Assembly (NCBI GenBank): GCA_963920575.1
Contig: OY986966.1
Span: forward strand, 2,624,130 to 2,688,129
Reading direction: 5' to 3'
Length of the DNA stretch: 64,000 nt
Source of the DNA: Narthecium ossifragum
Lineage: Eukaryota; Streptophyta; Magnoliopsida; Dioscoreales; Nartheciaceae
Shown in pieces: positions 27,307 to 38,500 of this stretch. How positions within the stretch are numbered: position 1 is the stretch's first letter; the number at the start of each line of letters is the position of its first letter. Both the position numbers and the translations under genes were made by a program. The notes below the pieces were generated by a model, which saw only the letters and a list, made by a program, of their open reading frames with translations, was not told where the DNA came from and did no database searches.

Positions 27307-29031
27307 TGTACGTAGAGCATTTGATCTACACTTCGTAAAGCTAAACAATCATACATATAGCACGGCACCCCTAAGATCTTCATTGTTATTGTATATCAGC
27401 GATCCAACATAAAACTATATATGGATCCTCCATGAATGATCATTTATATTTTACGTGTGAAAATACTAAATGAGTATAACCATGATCATCTTAAGCATAC
27501 CTAATAGCATCTCGAGTTCACCACCATGCAAAAGCTTATATAACAACTATGCATAACTGATAAGACCCCTGCATGCATTCCCAAGACACAAAAAGAAACC
27601 AAAGTCGAGTAATTAATTCTCTTGCATGAAGACTAGCTATAATCTCACTACATTATACGGCCCTACAAATCCAGACGCCGTCTATCGTTCTGTTCTGACG
27701 GCACGTGAGCCGTGCGTGACCAAAGTCTGTGAATTATCTGAGTGAGCCCTAAACCTCCATTTATTAGTGGGCAACCTTCATTTGCGAAGAGATCAAGCTA
27801 GAGAGAGAACTAAGAAGAAAGAGAGATTACAAAACACCACTGTTCCTTACTAGTACTACAGTCCTTGAAAAGAACCCATGCATGCAAAGAGATACACCTC
27901 AGCAGCAAATAAAAAACCAGGGTGATCATGTACTTGTACCCACTTTGTTTTAGTCATCATGCAACTTGCACTGACATGCCACACACACACACACCCTCAT
28001 CTCTAAGAATACAATATCTTTGATAGCTGAGCTATTTTTTTTCACCCTCGTTTTGCTGAGCTGCTGTACTTTCACTGTTGATTTAGCTCGTCAAACAACT
28101 CTTTAAGGTCTTTTGAAGCTTTTCAGATCTTCAGCACTAGCAAGACTTGAAAAAGCACACTTAGACATAAAGTCAGGATTGCTATTTGCTAGCTAGCTTC
28201 AAAGTATCTTCTTATATATATATTAGAGAGAGTCGAGAGATGGTTCAGTGGTTCTGGGAAACCAGCTCCACTTCTCTTATCTTATGTACACGGTGGCAGA
28301 AACAAGAAGTGGCTGTCAGAAAGAACACTTTGGCCACCTTTTGGAGATAAAATATCCATGCAGCAGTGATGGCTTCCCACATGCACTTGCCATAAATATC
28401 CTCACAAAAGGTCAGTATCAAGCATATCTCAATAGTAATTTAATGAAGTGCAAGTTCCAAACCACCATTCATTGTCACCATGTACAGTAAACTAATGAAA
28501 GGCCATCGATCAGGTGGTGTGAAGGATTATAATTACCATGCTAGCTCGCATATAGCTAGGCTAGGTTACAACTGTGATCCGCACTTGAATATATATATAT
28601 ATATATAACAGTACTATACCTGTATGATGTATCATCATGAACAAAGTCTCATTGCACGAATTTTTTGCTGCTTTGAATCCACAAAGATTGGTTAATTTTA
28701 GCAAGAAATTCCTCACTAGAATGAAGAATTAGCATTTAATTTCTCTTCAACAAGCTAGCTAGGAGAGCTTAATTAATTCCATGGCCGGAGATCAATCATT
28801 TAATAGATGTAAAAGGTAAAGTTCTTATTGTACGAGACACTGAACAGTTGCATGCGTGATGCGTCTGTCTGACCATAATAATTACAAAGGATGAAGAGCT
28901 AGCTAAGCAGACATATATATGGCAAACTCAACTTTCTTTACAATATTGTACGTAATTAAGCATGAGAGGAATCTGATCACAAGCTATATATAAAGATCGA
29001 ACAAGAGAAGAAAAGGCTATGATCAGAAGAA
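27307..29031. other. Gene-free spacer downstream of MIR319
   Basis: AT-rich, with short AC (27990-28005) and AT (28588-28606) microsatellites. It may include the 3' part of the primary MIR319 transcript, which runs on the minus strand. No coding region is supported. Confidence 0.45.
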
Positions 29032-29243
29032 GAGAAAGAGGGAGCCCCCTTCAGTCCAAGCATGAGAAGGAGAGGATCGAATAGTCTCCCGCTTCATTCA
29101 CTCATTCACAGAGTAGCTAGCTATTAGCTAGGTCAAGAGTAAAACATCAACGATAGCTGCTTAGTGTTTGGATGAATGAGTCGGCAGACAATTCGAACCC
29201 GCTGTACCTTCCATGAGTGGACTGAAGGAGGCTCTCTCAGACC
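29032..29243 (-). ncRNA. MIR319: MIR319 precursor
   Basis: On the minus strand the 3' arm carries TTGGACTGAAGGGGGCTCCC (29040-29059), matching miR319 at 19 of 20 positions against the Arabidopsis form. The opposite arm (about 29215-29238) gives the star sequence GAGCCTCCTTCAGTCCACTC and pairs along the whole miRNA. The long (about 210 nt) fold also keeps the second, upper stem typical of MIR319: CCGACTCATTCATCCAAA on the 5' side opposes TGAATGAAGCGGGAGACTA on the 3' side, as in Arabidopsis MIR319a. Known role: miR319 silences CIN-type TCP transcription factor mRNAs and so controls leaf growth, petals and senescence. Unusual: base 14 is G, where Arabidopsis has A and rice has U. Transcription start and primary transcript limits are not visible. 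Confidence 0.95.
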
Positions 29244-30645
29244 ATTGTCAGATCCCCATATCCATATGCTTAGTTTTAGCAAGCTAATGCATGTATTTTT
29301 AGCTTCTTTTTCTGAAAATTATATATATAGAAGAAAACTAATTATATATTAGTTTGATCTTAAAGTTCTAGGGCAATTTTGAAGTTGAAATCAATGACAG
29401 ACAGTGCAATTTGATTTTTCCACCTCTCTCAAATATTGTTATGTGGAATTAGGAAGCATATATTGAAAACAAAATATCAGAACAAAATCAGATTCAATTT
29501 AATGTAGACTTAAATCATGCACATATCTATATATATTGTATCTTTCAAGACAAAGAAATTGATTCTATAATTCGTACAAAACTCAAGGCCTATAATCTAG
29601 CTCAGTACGACATCAATTTCAGGAAAAGGATATAGAATAAACATGCAATTTGTCTGGAAATTAAGAGCACATATTGGCTTGTTGGATATAACAAGCAAGA
29701 ATTATGACACCAAATTTAAAATAATAGTCCGTAGTAACCATAATTATTTCTCAAGCAAAAGATGTTCGTACATAATTTCTCGAGAAAGAAAGAGACAACT
29801 TATAGATGCTGATTAAGGGAAAGAATATAATCTCATACATATATATAATACAAAGGAAGGGAAAGAATTAATATAATTATTCTCACAAACATACAGCATA
29901 CCGTAGCTTATGTGACAGTTCTTGTTTGTATAATCTCCACAAATTCGCGTATCTAAAGCATTTATTGGAGATCAAAAATAAGAAACTTAAAAAGGAAATC
30001 CATTTGACTCAGAAACAAAGGAGATTGGCTAGATTAAGAAGCCATCATCAAGATTTCCTAAGGCTATTAATTTGCTAGATTCCTTTTCCTGCAAATCAAA
30101 ACAAAACAAGGAGAAATCACGATCAAGAACCCAGAATCTTGTTTTTATCATTCGGAAACCCTAATATCCAAAAAATTGAGATGGTTAGCCACATAACCCT
30201 AGGGTTGATCAAGAGAGTGTAGATCGAACACAGCATGTCATGAGATTGAGAGGAAAACTTTATGATCAAGAAATTAGCAACTATATATCAAACCCATGAA
30301 AGAAATCAGATCATGATTAAGCAGTATCATAAGATCGAACGAGTGAAAGGAGTGTTACCTCGTCTCGATCTACTCATGATCATACATATCTTACTGATAG
30401 GCAACCCGGCCGGCCTCTGCATATAGAACAAATGGGCTCTCTGGTGCTTCTGAAACCCTACTCCCTATTTCATACCAAACTTACACAACATGTATGGAAA
30501 ACCAAAAGTGGATATAAAAGCACCTAAAATGGGTAAAAACTCCTCATTTCAGTGTAAGATGCACCTTCATTCAAGAAGGAAAAACAAGCCTGAGATGAAA
30601 GATTGCCTCTTGGATACTTATAAGATCTCCATCTCATCTATACAT

Positions 30646-30685
<40 letters not shown>
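30646..30685. repeat. (GA)n microsatellite
   Basis: An almost pure GA run of about 40 bp. Confidence 0.9.
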
Positions 30686-30688
<3 letters not shown>

Positions 30689-31219
30689 AAGGTCATGCCA
30701 AGAACTTATGGAAATAATAACCATATTCCAAATTAAGCCCATGTCAAGAACCTATGGAAATAGCCATGTTCATGTCAGGGACTTATGGAAATAGCCATGT
30801 TCCAACTGTGGCCAGGACCAACTTGCAGGTAAAAATCAGAAGATAAATCCAAAACTAAGGTCTTCATCAATCTATTTAACATGTACACCACTTTTTCAGA
30901 AGAGGAAAAAAGAAAGAAAAAGAAAATAATAAAGCAAGAGAACATATATACCTTCACTATGAATCAAGACAACACACAAGACAGATGTATAGTAATTTCT
31001 CTTAACTTGATGAGCTTTATGAAGAAATGAACATCGATCGTTTACTCCTTAGCATAAACCAAAGTAGCTATTGGTGAAGAAAAGACTCTAGCTTCTTTTA
31101 TCTGTTAGGCAAGCTTTATAAAAGTTAGAAAAAGGGACCCATATGCTGACTAAAAGCTCTAGCTGCAAACACAAACACACACAAGATTGGAACACATGAG
31201 AGGAGATCTCACAACTCCA

Positions 31220-31221
<2 letters not shown>

Positions 31222-31260
<39 letters not shown>
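31222..31260. repeat. (CT)n microsatellite
   Basis: A pure CT run of about 39 bp, roughly 360 bp upstream of the TATA box at 31585. Confidence 0.9.
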
Positions 31261-31263
<3 letters not shown>

Positions 31264-31584
31264 CTCTCTCCATGAACAGATCTAACACTGAAGAATGTGC
31301 CCAAGTAGCAGTTAAAACCCCAAAGGCTGATGAGAACTGAGAGCATTAAATACAGGCTGTAAGGAAAGCTCAATGGAGGAGGATGTTCTGTCTTTTGACT
31401 GCCTGTTCCCACTAGACTAACTGCAGCCAGCCTCAGTGACCAGATGGGCTGCTAATAGCCCAGTCATTAAGGCCCACTAATGGGCCCAACTATTAAATCG
31501 AATGGATCACCCCCCAAACGAACGGCTGAGATCGACTCGGACTGCGTAAATCTCGGCGCCTCTCCCGCCCTATTTATCGACACG

Positions 31585-31592
31585 TATATAAG
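31585..31592 (+). promoter_or_regulatory. TATA box of the coiled-coil gene
   Basis: TATATAAG about 110 bp upstream of the ATG at 31696, a usual distance for a plant core promoter with an 80-nt leader. No other TATA motif lies closer to this start. Confidence 0.6.
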
Positions 31593-31695
31593 TACATGCA
31601 TGCAACTCGCTCAACGTTAGTTTAACGAAGCTCTCGCGTTCACGCACAAGAGCAAAGCTAGATAGGTTGCGTCGCCGACTCGCCGGCGGCAACCG

Positions 31696-31950
31696 ATGGC
31701 GTACCGGAGAAGGCAGTCGGGACTGAGGCCTTCGACGTTCGAAGACCTCCACCCACCTGTGGGCGCCAATGCCGAGAAAGATGAAGGAGAAGAGCCAAAC
31801 AACTCGCCGGCGTCGTCATCACTCGCCGCCCGCGCCATACGCGCCTCCCGCCGCTGCTCCTCCTTCTCGGTCTCCTCGTCCGTTAACAGCGCTAATTGGG
31901 ATCCAGATCGCCTTAGGTCCTCCTCCTCCATCAATTATAGGGTTAACCAC

Positions 31951-32032
<82 letters not shown>

Positions 32033-34084
32033 CTCTCCCATGCATGGTTTGCAGTTTTAATGGGATTGTTGTTTGATGTAGGGTTCTGATGTGCATGAGT
32101 ATAATTCTATGAAAAATTCGGATGAATCCAAGCATGGATTTTGGGGGATTTTGGCTAGAAAAGCTAAGGAAATCCTTCAGGAAGACAACACTAGCCAGCC
32201 AGTTGAATCTGATCATGGGACGAACCAGACCCAAATGGATGACAAGTATGCTGGTAGTCAGGTGAGATAAACTTTTAATTGTCGAACAATGTCAATAATA
32301 TTCAGTTAATCCTTAATTATATAGTTCGTCTATTTTATTTTCGTTGAAAGAATATATAGAAAATGCAATTTAGCTTAATTTAATTATTCCCTGAAGATGT
32401 ACGAAGAAAATCTTGAATTTTTGAATAGTTTTTTAGCTCAAAGGCTAAAAGTTTTCCCATATATAACCTAATTATTTCAAGAAATGGCAGATCTATTCAC
32501 ATTTCACATATATAGCCTTATTTTTTGTTTGAATTCGAATTTTTGAGGAGTGAAAGGATATATACATGATAATACTCTGGTCGCCTAGTTCATGCAAGTG
32601 CTACGAAGCTTTCGTTTCACTTTGATTAATTATTTTTGATACTTATGATCGAGGTATTTCCAATTGATTCAATCAATCTGCATCAATTAACTAGAATTTC
32701 TAAGCCTTAATTTGTTTTAGTGACTATGATTTGTTATTTGCAGTTTCTTCAGTGTTATGAATCATTTGAGAGATACCGAGAGCCAGAAGGCCCTTTTATC
32801 CAGAAAAGTTCAGATGCAATTGCTTCTTCCCTTAACCATATTGGTGGCAAATTCAGAAATGCTCTTGAAGTATGTTTCCTCAAAATAACACCTAGTTATT
32901 CCTTAATTTCTAATTCTCAGCTGCTACTAACTTGAGTTCGATCTAATTCTATCATGAAAATATAAGAACGCATATCTAATTCTAGTGTCTTTCCTGAAGA
33001 AATATGTGATATATATCATCTGGAATTATAATTAATGTCTCTCTTGTTTTTTATCAATTAATTTCAGGAGGGTTTGACAATGATGGAGAATAGAACAGCC
33101 GACATTATTCATGAGACTCGCAAGCTGCATCTAAGAAGACAAGGAAGCCGTGATCTGGATGGACAGCATAGCCAAGCCGATCAAGAAGCTCAACTGAAGG
33201 CATCTCGCGACGTAAGGTGACAACGTGTATCAGTACCTCAAGAAAAAGAAGGAAAAAAAAACAAAAAAAAGAGGATTATCCAACTAGTTAAATAATATAT
33301 AAAGAGTACGTACAAATTAGTTCTAGCCTTTGTATGCATGACTACATACAGTTCATGAAATTTTCATGGTTGTGATTGCTATATCATATATATATATATA
33401 TGCATGCAGCTTGCGAATTCGATGGCTGCCAAGGCCAAACTTCTCCTCCGGGAACTGAAGGTTGTCAAAGCCGACCTGGCCTTCACGAAGGAGAGATGTA
33501 CTCAGCTCGAAGAGGAAAACAAAGGCTTGAGAGAGAACCGTGTCAAGAGAGAGAACCCTGAAGACGACGATCTAGTACTATACATATACATAAATGAATC
33601 ATATTGTTTTGTACTATATAGCTAGTCTCCTATCTAGCTAGTTCTTCATTTATTTAGGCTGAACTTTTATGATTCGGTTTATATATAGATTCGTGTCCAG
33701 TTGGAGACGTTGCTTGCTGAGAAGGCGAGGATCGCACACGAGAATGCCATATACGCTCGAGAAAACAGGTTCTTAAGGGAGATTGTGGAATACCACCAGC
33801 CGGCGATGCAGGATATTGTCTACCTGGACGAGGAGATTGACGAGGAGGTCTTCTCTAGCCGAACTCCAAGCAGAACTCCAACTCCATCCTCATCTCCGGC
33901 GAGACTCCAGTCGCCCTCTGTTGGCATCCCTGCCACCCCTTCGACTCCTCCTACTCCAAGTTCCACAGCACCAAGTCCTACTACACCACCTCGCCAGCCC
34001 TCCTCATCGGTCACTTTCAACATTCCGGCGGCTACGCCGCCACCCAACCATGCAAACCATGCCTGCGAGGCTAAGATGCAATGA
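31696..34084 (+). CDS. Conserved plant coiled-coil protein of unknown function (6 exons)
   Basis: Exons: 31696-31941, 32082-32261, 32744-32869, 33068-33211, 33410-33574, 33689-34084; every intron is GT-AG and all junctions are phase 0, giving 418 residues. I recognise a plant-wide family without a known role: an N-terminal MAYRR-type start with Ser/Ala-rich [11 protein letters not shown], a conserved [14 protein letters not shown] block, a stretch ending in [14 protein letters not shown], then a long coiled coil (from about 230 to 345) with [12 protein letters not shown], the heptad-rich [14 protein letters not shown] part, [20 protein letters not shown] and [10 protein letters not shown]. 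The last 70 residues are low-complexity Ser/Pro/Thr ([10 protein letters not shown]). No signal peptide or membrane segment. Intron 1 starts with a CT/AT microsatellite 12 bp after the donor. Function: not known. Confidence 0.85.
31955..32031. repeat. Compound (CT)n(AT)n microsatellite in intron 1
   Basis: About 38 bp of CT directly followed by about 40 bp of AT, beginning 12 bp inside intron 1 of the coiled-coil gene. The polypyrimidine part could act on splicing. Confidence 0.9.
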
Positions 34085-34630
34085 AAAATTCTCCAGCGGC
34101 TTCCAACTGAACGCTGTGGTCTTTCCTGGTTTCATGTGTCTTTCATGTGCCAGCAAGCAGTTTTTTTTAGGTGTGAATGAAGTGTGGTTGTATTGTTTAT
34201 TTCTGTTTGGCTCGAGTTCGTATCTTCGAATTGTTGTAGTAATTATTCGACTCATTGACTTCGTTTATATCTCTGCCGGAGAGATCTGCCATCTCGCGCG
34301 GTGCTGTAACCTGTAAATGTTCAATGTGGACTATAGTCAAGCTGCATGAACTGGTTGACGGGGGCAATAAGATATGGCATGGTATTCTCAGAATTTTACC
34401 TTTAAAAACTGATTGGCGGTACATGCCTACGTGCATGGCCACTTTCTAACGGTCCAAATTCACTCAAACTGGTCCTCATCACATAAGCCAATAATACATG
34501 ATCCCCTAAACCATATGTCACTTTCAATAGTCCAGATTCACTCACATCCGCTAGTCCCCATCACATAAGCCAATAATACATAATCCCCTAAGCCATATGC
34601 GATGTACACAAATCTTTTTTCTTAAAAACT
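34085..34630. other. 3' flank of the coiled-coil gene
   Basis: Presumed 3' untranslated region, followed by a short direct repeat (ATCACATAAGCCAATAATACAT at 34480 and 34560) about 80 bp apart. No gene seen. Confidence 0.5.
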
Positions 34631-34930
34631 AGAGTCGTGATTGGTACACACGCCAGCTGACGTGTGCATCTCACATTACCAATTCTGAATGCATGTCTAT
34701 CGGTAGTGGTCTACCGATAGGCATGTACAACCTATCGGTACCCCATTGTCAATTCATATATATGCCTATCGATAGTGGACTACCGATAGACATACAACCT
34801 ATCGGTAGTTGACTACCGATAGATTGTACATGCCTATCGATATCCCACTACCGATACACACTATTGGTAGCCTACTACCGATAATGTGAAATACACATAC
34901 CACGCAGACATGTGCACAAATCATTCTGTA
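34631..34930. mobile_element. Palindromic MITE with repeated ATCGGTAGT motif
   Basis: About 300 bp whose ends are imperfect inverted repeats (left GTGATTGGTACACACG against the reverse complement of CATGTGCACAAATCAT on the right, continuing to TCTCACATTA-like sequence). The interior is a chain of ATCGGTAGT and ACTACCGAT pairs that can fold into several small hairpins. A relative lies at 60759-61012. No coding capacity; superfamily not assigned. Confidence 0.65.
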
Positions 34931-35565
34931 AAAACTATTTGGTAGAAGTTTGAATGAGACAAACATAACGATCAGAAGGATCAGTCCTAAAAGGGGTCTG
35001 CTCAGGACCTCAGGTATTATTACAAAGCTCCAATGTCAAAAAGGCATCAACGATCTCATCAAAGGTGTCCAAAACTTCTCTCACCCCCTTATGTGGAGAC
35101 AACTGGGATATGAAGTTAGAGCAATAACTTCTCTCACGACGATGTTTTGTAATGTAGTCCTGAAGCCCAGCCTTCGGCTCAACTAATAATAAAAAAATAA
35201 AAATCATAACATAAGTCAAACAAGTTACGAGTGGAGAACTTTTCATTCATGGACATACAGCGTGGGCTTATATATACTTTTTTTTGTATGGATATATTAG
35301 ATATGTAACAACAAAGATCTCATCAGTTTGTTTCAAATTCTTTAATGAGGCCACAATGGGATTGAATAAAGGAATATGGACAGGAGAGCCCTCCCCAGAC
35401 TAATCTCAAGGCAGTGTCTTGCAAGTAATAGTGCAAGGGGTAGGGGCTCAGCAGAATATGTAGATAGCAAAAGCTGCGGGTGCTGGGGAAGAACACCCAT
35501 AAATTTCTGACTGCAGATCATCATCTCAACTATCGAGGTAATTTTGTACTTTGATATGAAGCGAT
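34931..35565. other. Spacer between convergent genes
   Basis: It separates the convergent 3' ends of the coiled-coil gene (plus) and the RING gene (minus) and holds the LINE tail at 35128-35203. Nothing else supported. Confidence 0.5.
35128..35203 (+). mobile_element. Short LINE 3' end
   Basis: GTAATGTAGTCCTGAAGCCC followed by AGCCTTCGGCTCAACTAATA and an interrupted A run. Same 3' end as the LINE at 19716-19819. The 5' limit is uncertain, and I see no convincing target-site duplication. Confidence 0.6.
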
Positions 35566-38500
35566 TTAGAATAGCTGGAAGAAGAGACTCGTAGAACCAT
35601 CACCAAAAGACCTGAGGTCTGCAGGTTTCACCAATGCACGGCACAGTGGGCAAGTTCGCTCTCTCTCAAACCTGAATAACATAAGAATCGACGGTTAGTT
35701 GTGCTAAACACATTCAAAGTACATAAACAAAAAAAGCGCAGAACGCCACTGCTGCGATCTGCATAAAACTAGAATGCACTGAAGAGAAGGTGCCGTAGAA
35801 AATGGACTAGGAGAAGGTTGGTGCAGGAGGCAAAGGGATGTTTCAAGGCATTTGGATGTCTTACCACTCTGATACACAATCTTCACAGAATATGTGCTTG
35901 CAGCGAAGTAAAATAGGAGCATGCATCTTCTCTTGACAGATGGCACAGAGATCACCAGCTGAGACAACCTGCATCAATCCCACAAGTAGATGTACAACGA
36001 GATCATTTATGAGACAATGGAAGGACAATAATTATGATCGATACCACCAGAAAATATCCAGTCCATAGGTTGCAATAAAAGTACAAGATCAAAAGGTAGA
36101 AAGACAAGTGTGACATAGGAGCTAAATGTCCATTCATAACATGGGTCAGATAAGAATGTCCGAACCTCGCTCACAGGTTGATCTTGTCCATGGATACAAT
36201 TCTTAGCAGTTTGAAGTTCTTACGCCAAAACATACACTACCAATGTCCTCTCTCCCAGGATTACAAGCTACTTGATTCAAACAAAAACATCACATTATCT
36301 AGGCTATTGCATATGGCATTGACTAACTTCAGGCCATGATTGGACAGTTGAAAAATAGTGGGCATCCAAGATCGTGAGTCACTTAAGGGGACAATCGAAT
36401 AGTATCAAGCTTCAAAAGAGTTCAGAAACCATGCAATATATATACTTTGATATAACTTTGGGTATTAAATAAGCTTACTGACTGATACAACATGATCTGT
36501 AACAAAGACGAAAATGATCAGGCAAACAGTAAAAATAAATAAATATGAAGGAAGTTTGCAGCTAGAAGCTTAAAGTATTAAGCAGAATGGGAAAAAAAAC
36601 ATAATGTTACATTTGGATTATATCCTACTTTTGTGTGTAAATAAATGTCAGCTGTTCTGGACTCTGACAAGACTTACTGGAACGACAAAAGTCACAACCC
36701 GTTACAATACATAAGACTTGCTAACAATATGATAAATAGCTAAAAGAAACCCATACCTGTTCTGTGGTTGCATAAGACCCATAATGCACCTCTTTCCGTG
36801 ACAAAGCCTTCAATGATGCAACAAATGATTGAACCTGAAAATTACCAGTTTGATATAAAATTAGAGAAGCTTATTTCCATTTTATGACAAGCTAGCAAAA
36901 TAATTCTTCCAAGGCTGAAAAAATCCTGGAGATTATTAAGATCTATGCAGACGAAACAACCAATTGCAAAATTATTGAGAACAGATCAACAAGAATTTAT
37001 ACCTTCTCAACGACTGACGTCAGCTTGAAAGTTAGGTACAATCCAGTAGTCAGAGATGAAAAGAGACTTCCATATTCTTTGTTCAGGAAGAATCGATACC
37101 AAACTGGTGTTGGTAATAGGGCACGGTACAGAAGTAGAAGGTATTCCACAAGGGTTAACATTTGACCCTATATGCAACATGAAAAACATTCTGTAAATTT
37201 AAAGAGACAAATAAAATACCAGGCTGCCTCCCGTCCAAACTCCCCTACTATCTAATTCATAACTGTCTACGTGATTATGGTGTGGCCTCTAGATGTAAAA
37301 GATGTTAAAGCTCTTGGTGGACATACAACATACTTTAGCAATATCAACATTCAAGCCATTACAAGAATAACATATATTGCAGCTTGCTTAAATTTTAGAA
37401 GGCGTCAAAGGTAATTGTTCCACTGTGTTGAACAGAAATGAGAAAAGGTTGCAGGCCTCTTCCCCTGTTTGGTATGGGGTTAAGGGGGGTTATCCCCGCT
37501 AAACCTCATTCCTATCCCCAAACACCAAATATCATCATTATTATTTTATCCCCATTCCACCTACCACCACCACTCTACTTTTTTCTATCCCCATTCCTTA
37601 ACCCCACTTTCTCTGACCCTATTCTCCCTTAAACCCACTTTTTTTAACCCCATACCAAACGGGCCGTTAGAGTTTCCTATGTGGTTTTCTTCAATATTAT
37701 ATTTCCCAAAAAGAAGCATATAGCACAAATGTAAGAACTAAATTACCTGTCTACGATAGTTACGACCCCGGCTATTCTTATAATACATCAGCAGCATACA
37801 CTTCATAACCATAGCTGCCTGACGAACCATTGTATCTGCAAAGTAACAAAAAATAATAATTTACTAAAGCAACTACGCAAATTAGTCCATGCGATAGAAA
37901 AGGAAGGGGGGAAATGATTTTTGGCCCAAAAGGAACAAAGTAAAGATAAGGTTCCAGTAATCGAATATAAACTAGAATATATACTTAGAACTGAACAGGC
38001 CATCAGTTTGCATATATGTTCCAAAAACAACAGAGGTTGGCAATGACCGACAAGCATATCAAGGTTGATTGTCCAGAAAAGGCCTCCAACGTACTTAACC
38101 GGATATCTGAAGAGTCATATGCTATCACTCACTAATTGATTTCACAAGACCAAGACTGACTGAATTAATCAGATGCAAGTTGTGCATGCCAGACGAAGAT
38201 AAATGCAACAAGTTTGCAAAATCCCTTAAAATCACCAAAAAAAAAAGTATACACAGATGAGAGGAATATTTTGTTATAACTAGGTTTTCTGCGTCAATTA
38301 GTGGATCAACCATGGACAATATACGTCACGGGGAGGGAACTATATCCATTTGACAACAGATGTAATTAGTTATTTGACTATGTGAAATTAAAGCAGCACA
38401 ATGTGGATTAGACCATTCCAAAGCTATTTAAACAAAAGTCTAAATTTGGTGGCACAAATTTATGCAACTAACAAATAAAAAGCAATAAACTGTGCTTCAC

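Larger units (their letters stand above)
29244..31584. other. Spacer between MIR319 and the coiled-coil gene; probable MIR319 promoter side
   Basis: About 2.3 kb with no coding frame. The transcribed side of MIR319 (minus strand) must start here, and the promoter of the plus-strand gene at 31696 is at the far end, so the two genes are divergent. Two GA/CT microsatellites lie in it. Confidence 0.45.
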
